Below, in pieces: positions 1 to 5,314 of a DNA stretch of 6,415 nt. The stretch comes from Ardenticatenales bacterium (GTDB lineage: Bacteria; Chloroflexota; Anaerolineae; Ardenticatenales; Ardenticatenaceae), in assembly GCA_013812995.1 (NCBI GenBank), contig JACCSL010000092.1:1-6415 (forward strand), read 5' to 3'. Position numbers and translations under genes: made by a program. Under the pieces are notes generated by a model that was given only the letters and a program-made list of their open reading frames with translations, ran no database searches and had not been told where the DNA came from. The number at the start of each line of letters is the position of its first letter. Positions within the stretch are counted from its first letter, which is position 1.

Positions 1-7
1 CGCCCCG

Positions 8-36
8 TTGCTTTGTTGCGCCAAATGCCTTAAATT
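8..36 (+). promoter_or_regulatory. Weak candidate promoter for the NrtR-like gene
   Basis: TTGCTT at 8-13 and TAAATT at 31-36 are separated by 17 bases, the usual spacing for a housekeeping sigma factor. Each box matches its consensus only partly (3/6 and 4/6). It is the best pair visible upstream of the gene at 78, but the window begins here, so a better promoter may lie outside. Low certainty. Confidence 0.22.
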
Positions 37-64
37 TTACCCCTCTCACCTGCTGTCTCGCGCA

Positions 65-71
65 AAAGGAG
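65..71 (+). promoter_or_regulatory. Ribosome binding site that selects the TTG start
   Basis: AAAGGAG at 65-71 lies 6 bases upstream of TTG 78-80. An ATG at 74-76 is only 2 bases from the Shine-Dalgarno sequence and is in another frame that stops at 152-154 after 26 codons. The spacing therefore favours the TTG as the true start of the regulator. Confidence 0.7.
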
Positions 72-77
72 CTATGT

Positions 78-761
78 TTGAGTCCGCTAACCAGCCTGCC
101 CCCGGATTTACCCGCCGTCACGGTGGACCTCGTCATCTTCACGCTGCTCAATGAAGAGTTGAAGGTGCTGCTCATCCAGCGTACCCACCCACCCTTCGAG
201 GGATACTGGACGCTGCCCGGCGGCTTCGTGCAGATTGATGAATCGTTGGAGGCGGCGGCGCGGCGCATCCTATCTGACAAGGGGAAGGTGCGCGAGGTCT
301 ATCTGGAGCAACTCTACACCTTTGGCGAGCCCGCGCGCGACCCCCGCGCCCGGATCATCACCGTCGCCTATTTTGCGCTGGTCAACCCGGACAAGCTGGA
401 GACGTACAAAAACTCGCGGCAGCAGGTGGCCTGGCTGCCTGCCTATAACCCGCCCGCCCTAGGCTTTGACCATGACCAGATCATTAGCTACGCCATCCAG
501 CGGCTGCGCTACAAGCTGGAATATACCGCCGTCGCCTTCCAGCTCCTGCCCGATGTCTTCAGCCTGACAGACCTCCAGAACGCCTACGAGCACCTGCTGC
601 GCGAGAAGCTGGACAAGCGGAATTTCCGTCGCAAGGTGCTGGGCACCGGCGTTGTCGAGGACACGGGCGAGCTGCGTGGCGGGGACCATCGGCCCGCGCG
701 GCTCTACCGCTTTAGCGAGACCGCCAAGTTCGAGGGGCAGACGCGGCGGCTCTTTCCCTGA
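78..761 (+). CDS. NrtR-like transcriptional regulator (degenerate Nudix domain plus winged helix)
   Basis: This 227-residue cytoplasmic protein has the two-domain layout of Nudix-related transcriptional regulators (NrtR family). Residues about 12-145 form a Nudix fold with the characteristic WTLPGGF (44-50) and YLEQLYTFG (75-83). Residues about 150-227 form the C-terminal winged helix, with LTDLQ (163-167), LDKRNFRRK (178-186) and HRPARLYRF (204-212), the family's best-known signature. The Nudix box is degenerate. After G49 and E55, the metal-binding REUxEE segment reads RILSDK (63-68), so catalytic Glu positions are Ile, Asp and Lys. In characterised NrtR proteins the Nudix domain senses ADP-ribose or related metabolites and the winged helix represses NAD-biosynthesis or sugar-utilisation genes. 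Neither type of target is visible here, so the regulon is unknown. Length is normal for the family. The TTG start is supported by AAAGGAG 6 bases upstream. The family is confident; the ligand and targets are inference. Confidence 0.9.
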   Translation: MSPLTSLPPDLPAVTVDLVIFTLLNEELKVLLIQRTHPPFEGYWTLPGGFVQIDESLEAAARRILSDKGKVREVYLEQLYTFGEPARDPRARIITVAYFALVNPDKLETYKNSRQQVAWLPAYNPPALGFDHDQIISYAIQRLRYKLEYTAVAFQLLPDVFSLTDLQNAYEHLLREKLDKRNFRRKVLGTGVVEDTGELRGGDHRPARLYRFSETAKFEGQTRRLFP

Positions 762-789
762 CTCTGGTACCAATGTCCCGAGCAATCCC

Positions 790-819
790 TTGTAAATGGG
801 AGAGCGGTCAGGCTATACT
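790..819 (+). promoter_or_regulatory. Candidate promoter of the glycoside hydrolase gene
   Basis: TTGTAA at 790-795 and TATACT at 814-819 (5/6 match to the -10 consensus) are separated by 18 bases. Transcription would start near 826, giving a leader of about 77 nt. The -10 box lies inside a short inverted repeat, GGCTA (811-815) and TAGCC (821-825). The pair sits between the regulator stop and the next start, indicating a separate transcription unit for the hydrolase. Confidence 0.5.
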
Positions 820-831
820 CTAGCCACAACG

Positions 832-859
832 CGACGCACCCCAGGGTCGTGGTGCGTCG
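832..859 (+). repeat. Perfect 9-bp inverted repeat in the leader of the hydrolase gene
   Basis: CGACGCACC (832-840) and GGTGCGTCG (851-859) are exact reverse complements around a 10-base centre. The element starts about 6 bases after the predicted transcription start and 44 bases before the start codon. It could be an operator or a 5'-end RNA hairpin. There is no T-run after it, so it is not a typical intrinsic terminator. A small second dyad, CGGC-TAT-GCCG, overlaps its right edge (858-868). Confidence 0.6.
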
Positions 860-902
860 GCTATGCCGGAGCACATAACCCTTTCACAGAAACGAGTCCC
901 CC

Positions 903-2777
903 ATGCGGCCAGAGCGGCGCTTTGAACAGTTTTTCCTGTTGGCGCTGTTGGGATTTTCCCTGCTGCTTTCAAGTGGTCAAACCCAGGCAGGCCCACCCCT
1001 TCCCATCGACCCCACCGACTTCGGGCTAGTCTTCGTCAACTCGGCGGAGGAAGCGCGCGGCACTGCACGCATTCAACGTGCGGTGAGTGCCGGGGCCAGG
1101 ATGGACCGCTTTCCCCTATACTGGAATAACATCGAAATCCAGCGTGGTCGCTTCGAGTGGAGCAGGCACGATGCCGCCATCCGCGCCAACGAGGCCCAGG
1201 GGCTGGAAACGCTGGCCCTGCTCCTCAGTACCTCCGCTTACTACTACCCCTCCACCCACCCGGCCCCGAATGTGGGCAGCGGACGCCCCGCCAGTAGCAT
1301 AGCAGAGCCGCTTCCCTCCCTCCCTGATCGACAGCCCTGCGCGGAGGGAATGCGCCCGCCGGGCGCTCTCAACGAGCCTATCTTTGCTGATGGCACGGAC
1401 CGGCCCGCGCCAGGCAAGGGCATCAACCCGGCCAATCCGTGGGCGCGCTTCGTGGAGGAAGCCGTGAACCGCTACCGCCCCGGCGGCAGTGCCGGGCTGA
1501 ACGTGCGCCACTGGGAAATCTGGAACGAGCCGGACCTCTGTCATTTCTGGAGCAGCACGCCGCGCCAGTATGCGCGGCTGCTCAAGGTGGCCTACCTGGT
1601 CATCAAGCAGGCAGATCCGCAGGCCACGGTCATCTGGGGCGGGCTGGCGCACTACGGGAATCGCGATTTTCTGGAGGGGCTGGTGCAGGCGCTGCGCGAG
1701 GATCCGATGGCCGCCACCTACAACGGCTTCTTCGACGCCGCCGCCAGTCATCAGTACTCGGATGTTACGCAGGGGCAGGTGTATACCCAGCGGGTACGGC
1801 GCGCCCTCACGGGAACCGGGTGGGAGAACAAAGCTGTGTGGATCACCGAGAGTGGCGTGCCCGTCTGTGGCGATGCCATCGGCCCCCCCTGCCCGGACGC
1901 CCACCGCGCCAACTCGGAGGGGCAGGCCGCCTATATCTGGCAGAACGTCGCCTACACGCGGCTGGCGAATGGCGGCCCTATCTTCCACTTCCAACTACAC
2001 GACGACTGTGGCAACGAGGCGCGCTCCGCCCCGCCCGCCGATGCCTTTGGCCTTGTTAGCAACGAGGGCGACCATCCGTGCGTCCCGCACCGCGCGCAGC
2101 CGCGCCTGGCCTACAGCGCCTATCAACTCGCGGCGCGCTATTTCCCGCAGACGCAGGTGCTCTGGGATGACACGCAGGAGGGAGTGCGGCGCGTTGCATT
2201 CTACCATCCCGCCACGCGGGAGCGCCGCATCCTCGTCTGGATGACCGGTGATAGCTCAGGTATCGCCCGCGTGCCAGCGACCGCCGCGCAGGGCCGCCGC
2301 ATTGGCGTGGATGGAAGCTACCAGGACATGACCCCCGTCAACGGGGAGTATCAGATTCCCCTGCCTGGCTCCACGAATATGCGTCGCTCCGGTTCGGCTA
2401 CCTACATCGGCGGGCTACCCTATTTGCTCATCGAGCGGGATGCCCAGCCGCCCACCACCACCCTCGCCCTGAAAACCCTCTCGGAATTGGAGTTTGAGGT
2501 AACCTGGCAAGCCAGCGACCTGGGCTCCGGGCTGCTTGATGTCTCGCTCTGGATGCAGATTGACGATGGAAAGTGGCAGCGCTGGCTGGGCGACCTCCCT
2601 GCCGAGGGGGACACCGCCGCCGAGGGCACCGCCGGGCACCGCTATCGCTTCGCGCTGCTCGCTACGGATGGCGCGGGTAACGCCCTGACCACCCCCATCG
2701 CCCAGGCAGAGCTAAGCCTCGGGGCGAAGCCGCGCCAGCTACCCAATCGGCTTTATCTGCCGCTGATGGATCGTTAA
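903..2777 (+). CDS. Secreted clan GH-A glycoside hydrolase (GH39/GH5-like) with C-terminal Ig/FN3-like domain
   Basis: A 624-residue exported enzyme, probably a retaining glycosidase acting on plant or microbial polysaccharide outside the cell. Residues 1-29 form a signal peptide: basic RPERR, hydrophobic core 10-22, probable cleavage after TQA. The (beta/alpha)8 barrel spans about 35-430. R69 is the conserved Arg after strand 2. WNEPD gives N208 and acid/base E209. H283 and Y285 (SHQY) fit the conserved His-x-Tyr. WITESG gives the nucleophile E316. The 107-residue gap between the two Glu residues fits clan GH-A. Residues about 430-510 look like the small beta-sandwich that follows such barrels. 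Residues about 516-610 form an Ig/FN3-like domain (TWQASDLGSG, ALLATDGAGN), and the protein ends in LYLPLMDR. ATG 903 is used because the signal peptide begins there; its Shine-Dalgarno is weak. Substrate and exact GH family cannot be read by eye. The stop overlaps that of the convergent gene. Confidence 0.85.
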   Translation: MRPERRFEQFFLLALLGFSLLLSSGQTQAGPPLPIDPTDFGLVFVNSAEEARGTARIQRAVSAGARMDRFPLYWNNIEIQRGRFEWSRHDAAIRANEAQGLETLALLLSTSAYYYPSTHPAPNVGSGRPASSIAEPLPSLPDRQPCAEGMRPPGALNEPIFADGTDRPAPGKGINPANPWARFVEEAVNRYRPGGSAGLNVRHWEIWNEPDLCHFWSSTPRQYARLLKVAYLVIKQADPQATVIWGGLAHYGNRDFLEGLVQALREDPMAATYNGFFDAAASHQYSDVTQGQVYTQRVRRALTGTGWENKAVWITESGVPVCGDAIGPPCPDAHRANSEGQAAYIWQNVAYTRLANGGPIFHFQLHDDCGNEARSAPPADAFGLVSNEGDHPCVPHRAQPRLAYSAYQLAARYFPQTQVLWDDTQEGVRRVAFYHPATRERRILVWMTGDSSGIARVPATAAQGRRIGVDGSYQDMTPVNGEYQIPLPGSTNMRRSGSATYIGGLPYLLIERDAQPPTTTLALKTLSELEFEVTWQASDLGSGLLDVSLWMQIDDGKWQRWLGDLPAEGDTAAEGTAGHRYRFALLATDGAGNALTTPIAQAELSLGAKPRQLPNRLYLPLMDR

Positions 2778-3961
2778 AGCCGCATCGTATCGACGGGTAG
2801 CTTCAGGAGATGACGGCCCGCAGTCTCGTACCAGAGCGGCGCTACCATTGCGTGTTGCGTGGCCGCGTGGACATCTCGGAAGGCGCGCTGGAGCGGGCTG
2901 CTGCTGAAGTTGGCCGTCGCGCCGCCCGCCTGGTACATCAGGTCCACGGCCTGGGCGGCGCTGCTCGTCGCGTGGGCAGCGGCCAGGCGCAGCAGCATGC
3001 GCTGCTCCACGCTGACGGCGTTGCCCGCACTCACGGCTTCCCATAGCTCTGAGGCCGCGTCTATCAGGAATGCCCGGCCACTCCGTAGCAGTGCCTCTGC
3101 CTGGGCCACCTGAACCTGCACCATCCCCTGCTCGGCCAGCACCTTGCGGCTGCCCATCGGCATTTTTGCCCCGGCCAGATCCATCAGGGCATTGATAGCC
3201 CCGCGCGCAATTCCGGTGGCGACCGAGGCCACGCTCATGGCGAGCAGCCCGAAAATCGGGAGGCGATACAGCGGTCCTGTCTGGTACAGCGGCCCCTCGA
3301 TCAGGGAAAGGGCGTGGGCCTCGGGCACGAAGATATCCTGCACGCTGTAGTCGTGGCTGCCGGTGCCCCGCAGCCCGGACACGTTCCAGGTGTCATGGAT
3401 GATGCTCTCTCGGCCCGGAAAAAGCATGAGTCGCATCTGGGGAACTCCCTTCGGCGAGAGGCGCATGGTGCGATCCTCAAAGAGCAGGCAGCCGCCTACA
3501 TGCCACTCGCAATGCTCGATTCCGCTGCCGTAGGACCAGCGCCCCGACACCCGATAGCCTCCCTCGACCACCGTCGCCTTTCCCGTGGGCGCGACCACGC
3601 CGCCAAAGATTCCGCGCGGCGGGTTTCCAAAGAGCGCCCGTGCGTCCTGCTCGGGTAGGTAGGCGACCACGATGGCACTCGTCGAGCCAATCATCAGAGA
3701 CCAGCCAGCAGCCCCATCCGCCTGAGCTACCTCCTCAATGACCCGCATAATCGTGAGCGGGTCGGCCTCCGCCCCGCCCAACGAGGCAGGCATGACCATG
3801 CGAAAGAGCCCAGCCTCCACCATTGCATCTACCAGGGGTTGCGGGAGGCGGCGAGCCTGCTCTGCCTCCTCCGCACTAGCTGCGACCAGAGGAGCCATCT
3901 CGCGGGCGGCGGCGATCAGGGAGTCTGAGAGCGAAACGGTGGTGTCGCGAGTTGAACTCAT
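2774..3961 (-). CDS. Acyl-CoA dehydrogenase-fold flavoprotein, probably a group D flavin-dependent monooxygenase
   Basis: A 395-residue cytoplasmic protein with the acyl-CoA dehydrogenase fold: N-terminal helical domain about 10-115 (GLFRMVMPASLGG at 51-63), central beta domain about 117-225, C-terminal four-helix bundle about 240-395. Several features fit the HsaA / C2 4-hydroxyphenylacetate hydroxylase / DszC branch better than true dehydrogenases. These are GRWSYGSGIEHCEW (140-153), the WNVSGLRGTGS turn, and RDVHAATQH near the C-terminus (R362 to H370), where group D monooxygenases keep a flavin-proximal His. Such enzymes use reduced FMN or FAD from a separate flavin reductase to hydroxylate aromatic or heteroaromatic substrates; no reductase gene is in this window. 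Start ATG 3961 follows AAGGAG with 11 bases between. The gene converges on the glycosidase and is divergent from the gene at 4197. Fold is confident, monooxygenase assignment moderate, substrate unknown. It could instead be an ordinary acyl-CoA dehydrogenase homologue. Confidence 0.87.
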   Translation of the reverse strand: MSSTRDTTVSLSDSLIAAAREMAPLVAASAEEAEQARRLPQPLVDAMVEAGLFRMVMPASLGGAEADPLTIMRVIEEVAQADGAAGWSLMIGSTSAIVVAYLPEQDARALFGNPPRGIFGGVVAPTGKATVVEGGYRVSGRWSYGSGIEHCEWHVGGCLLFEDRTMRLSPKGVPQMRLMLFPGRESIIHDTWNVSGLRGTGSHDYSVQDIFVPEAHALSLIEGPLYQTGPLYRLPIFGLLAMSVASVATGIARGAINALMDLAGAKMPMGSRKVLAEQGMVQVQVAQAEALLRSGRAFLIDAASELWEAVSAGNAVSVEQRMLLRLAAAHATSSAAQAVDLMYQAGGATANFSSSPLQRAFRDVHAATQHAMVAPLWYETAGRHLLKLPVDTMRL

Positions 3962-3972
3962 GGGTTAAAAGT

Positions 3973-3978
3973 CTCCTT
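3973..3978 (-). promoter_or_regulatory. Ribosome binding site of the flavoprotein gene
   Basis: On the minus strand AAGGAG (3978 to 3973) precedes ATG 3961 by 11 bases, slightly long. The same AAGGAG forms codons 2-3 of a 7-codon frame that begins at ATG 3981 and ends in a TGA overlapping the real start codon (ATGA). Confidence 0.55.
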
Positions 3979-3988
3979 CATGGGTTGA

Positions 3989-4027
3989 GGTATAGAGTGA
4001 GCTAGCGTAGCGCAAGCCGGACACTCT
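3989..4027 (-). promoter_or_regulatory. Possible promoter/operator region of the flavoprotein gene
   Basis: On the minus strand TTGCGC (4015-4010) and TATACC (3994-3989) form a weak promoter pair with only 15 bases between, so the assignment is tentative. The same bases carry an imperfect dyad: AGAGTG (3994-3999) pairs with CACTCT (4022-4027), and inside it GCTAGCG (4001-4007) pairs 6/7 with CGCAAGC (4011-4017). A dyad overlapping the promoter of a catabolic-type enzyme gene would fit an operator, but no cognate regulator is adjacent. Confidence 0.3.
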
Positions 4028-4137
4028 CACCATTTTGCCCTCCAGGCAAGCTATGGCACTATTTTTCGAAGGTCGTCACGCCCCCTTCTTTACCTCATGG
4101 CTGTGCTTGTTTACCCTCTCACTCCGATAAAGAAACC

Positions 4138-4165
4138 TTGCAAAAGATAGGTAATTCAATAGAAT
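4138..4165 (+). promoter_or_regulatory. Candidate promoter of the secreted-protein gene
   Basis: TTGCAA (4138-4143) and TAGAAT (4160-4165) have a 16-base spacer. The -10 box matches consensus at 5/6 positions and the -35 at 4/6. The predicted start near 4172 gives a short leader of about 25 nt containing the Shine-Dalgarno. The -35 box overlaps an ACCTTG word that recurs upstream of the metalloprotease gene. Confidence 0.5.
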
Positions 4166-4182
4166 CACTCCTACACTAACTT

Positions 4183-4187
4183 GGAGG
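4183..4187 (+). promoter_or_regulatory. Ribosome binding site of the secreted-protein gene
   Basis: GGAGG at 4183-4187 lies 9 bases before ATG 4197. It is a strong site that confirms the start, which is also where the signal peptide begins. Confidence 0.75.
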
Positions 4188-4196
4188 TTCTATATT

Positions 4197-4982
4197 ATGA
4201 AACCAAAATTTTCTCAGGTGTTGCTGGGTAGCATATTTGCCATTTTGCTCTTGGTCATCAGCGCCAGAACTATGTCAGTCACCGGGCAGGCTGGAACCCC
4301 AGATCCTTCTGCACCTAGAGGTATCCCTACCCCCTGGCCCACGATGGTCTTACCACCTATGACACCTGTCATAAGTGATGGTACATGGCAAAGACCTGCT
4401 CCCTCTCAAGCTGATGAACTACGCTTTTCAGCTCACCCTACTCCCCCTCCCCATACTCCTTATCATCTCAAAATTGAGCCGTTTGTCTTGCGTGTACCAC
4501 TAGAGCAAGAAATCAGTGGGGCTGATGTTATTGTGAGGGGAACAGTAAGAAAAGTCTTGCCTTCGCGTTGGACAACACCTGGGGGTGTTCGACCAAGCAA
4601 TCCATTTGAGACCCCCAATGAGACGATCTTTACTCCTGTGCTAATCGAAGTGGAAGAATACCTAAAGGGTAAACAACCACAGCTTCAATTACTCATATTT
4701 GTTGTAGGGGGTATTGCTGGTCAAGACGCGGTCGAAGTTGATTACGGCGATCCTTCTCCCTTCAGAGAAGGACAACAGCTTGTCCTGTTCCTATCCGATC
4801 CTCAGTTAGGGGCCTATGCTCCTCAGTTCAAGACTTTAAACGAGGAGCATAGAGGGCAGCGGTATGGTCAGCTTTGGACGATATATGATTATTTTGTAGT
4901 GGCTAATAATCGTGCAGTAAACTCGCGATTTAATGAGTCGCTAGATCAACTCATTGCTACCATACGACAGGCTGCACAGTAG
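4197..4982 (+). CDS. Secreted protein of unknown function, with proline-rich linker and beta-rich domain
   Basis: I do not recognise a named family. The 261-residue protein begins with a signal peptide (basic KPK, hydrophobic core about 8-21, cleavage probably in the region 25-33). A proline/threonine-rich linker of about 55-60 residues (34-95) follows, suggesting an extended spacer from the cell surface. Residues about 104-260 form a globular domain: GADVIVRGTV (108-117), TPVLIEVEEYLKG (146-158), LQLLIFVVGG (163-172) and REGQQLVLFLSD (190-201). This strand pattern is common in bacterial exported proteins and loosely resembles the OB-fold/NTR arrangement of metalloprotease inhibitors. There are no cysteines, so the Cys1-based TIMP mechanism cannot apply. 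It has its own promoter and strong Shine-Dalgarno, and lies 332 bases upstream of a matrixin gene in the same orientation. GC content is lower than in the genes to its left. Secretion is confident; function unknown. Confidence 0.8.
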   Translation: MKPKFSQVLLGSIFAILLLVISARTMSVTGQAGTPDPSAPRGIPTPWPTMVLPPMTPVISDGTWQRPAPSQADELRFSAHPTPPPHTPYHLKIEPFVLRVPLEQEISGADVIVRGTVRKVLPSRWTTPGGVRPSNPFETPNETIFTPVLIEVEEYLKGKQPQLQLLIFVVGGIAGQDAVEVDYGDPSPFREGQQLVLFLSDPQLGAYAPQFKTLNEEHRGQRYGQLWTIYDYFVVANNRAVNSRFNESLDQLIATIRQAAQ

Positions 4983-5111
4983 GGAATAAGACGCGGTTTT
5001 CGACAATGCTAATAGACCTTATATAGGTTTATAGAGTGCAGTTATTGAGGAATCTTGATAGCAAAAGAGAAGACATGGCAATCAAATGTTCACTGATTGA
5101 TGAGATTTGCT

Positions 5112-5125
5112 AGAACCTAGGTTCT
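5112..5125 (+). repeat. Perfect 14-bp palindrome
   Basis: AGAACCTAGGTTCT is its own reverse complement. In DNA it is a good candidate for a dimeric regulator site. It lies 129 bases after the upstream stop codon and 190 bases before the metalloprotease start. Confidence 0.7.
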
Positions 5126-5169
5126 GCGAAATTATCCCCGTGCTGCAAAGTTTCTAGGAAGTTGAAATG

Positions 5170-5230
5170 TGGATCGTGGTATTGTCATGTTACTTGAAAG
5201 TTTCCTTGAAACATCGAACCACACGATCCA
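5170..5230 (+). repeat. 61-nt imperfect inverted repeat (structured leader or operator)
   Basis: TGGATC (5170-5175) pairs with GATCCA (5225-5230). GTGGT (5176-5180) pairs with ACCAC (5218-5222) across a 2-base bulge. Further in, ATGTT (5187-5191) pairs with AACAT (5210-5214), and a small GTTTC-CTT-GAAAC hairpin (5200-5212) is an alternative top. An alternative register gives 9 uninterrupted pairs (5170-5178 with 5222-5230). No T-run follows, so it is not a standard terminator. It may be a folded 5' leader of the metalloprotease mRNA, a REP-like element or a DNA-binding site. Confidence 0.6.
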
Positions 5231-5301
5231 ATGTAACATCATAAACCTGTATAGGGACTGATAAACCTTGATAAGGTCTAATGACTTCATCCATTTTAAT
5301 C

Positions 5302-5306
5302 AGGAG
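5302..5306 (+). promoter_or_regulatory. Ribosome binding site that sets the GTG start of the metalloprotease
   Basis: AGGAG at 5302-5306 is 8 bases before GTG 5315. The translated N-terminus from this GTG is a good signal peptide, and no ATG lies nearby in frame upstream of the hydrophobic core. Confidence 0.7.
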
Positions 5307-5314
5307 AAAGCACA

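Larger units (their letters stand above)
4983..5314 (+). other. 332-base AT-rich intergenic region dense in symmetric elements
   Basis: No convincing gene is present. The longest start-to-stop frame I noted is a 12-codon ATG frame at 5075-5113. The region holds an ACCT-N5-AGGT dyad (5016-5028), a 14-bp palindrome (5112-5125), a 61-nt imperfect inverted repeat (5170-5230) with a downstream partner at 5233-5239, a direct repeat ATAAACCT (5241-5248 and 5261-5268, 20 bases apart), and a hairpin ACCTT-GAT-AAGGT (5265-5277). No clear intrinsic terminator follows the upstream gene. No well-matched -35/-10 pair precedes the downstream gene; TCTAAT at 5277-5282 is a possible lone -10. The density suggests a regulatory region or structured leader. 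Confidence 0.6.

Noticed and set aside
74..154. 26-codon ATG frame overlapping the start of the NrtR-like gene
   Set aside because: The ATG is only 2 bases from the Shine-Dalgarno and the frame has no recognisable product; the TTG at 78 has proper spacing and opens a conserved protein.
832..859. Inverted repeat as an intrinsic terminator of the NrtR-like gene
   Set aside because: No run of T follows the stem, and a good promoter lies upstream of it, so it belongs to the downstream transcript.
1116..1994. Long minus-strand open frame (292 codons) inside the glycosidase gene
   Set aside because: It lies entirely within a well-supported gene with catalytic motifs; long antisense frames are expected in GC-rich DNA, and its translation shows no recognisable domain.
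1439..2244. Overlapping plus-strand frames inside the glycosidase gene
   Set aside because: Their translations are Arg/Ala/Pro-rich low-complexity products typical of out-of-frame reading of GC-rich coding DNA.
2810..3658. Plus-strand open frames opposite the flavoprotein gene
   Set aside because: They mirror a confident minus-strand gene and show no ribosome binding site or recognisable domain.
4035..4049. TTGCC-CTCCA-GGCAA hairpin between the divergent genes
   Set aside because: A 5-bp stem of this kind is expected by chance, and no T-run or conserved context supports a terminator or operator.
5147..5211. Repeated AAAGTTTC (5147-5154, 5197-5204, 50 bases apart) and three TTGAAA words as a CRISPR-like array
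   Set aside because: Repeats are only 6-8 bases, irregularly spaced and without a longer conserved unit or cas genes.
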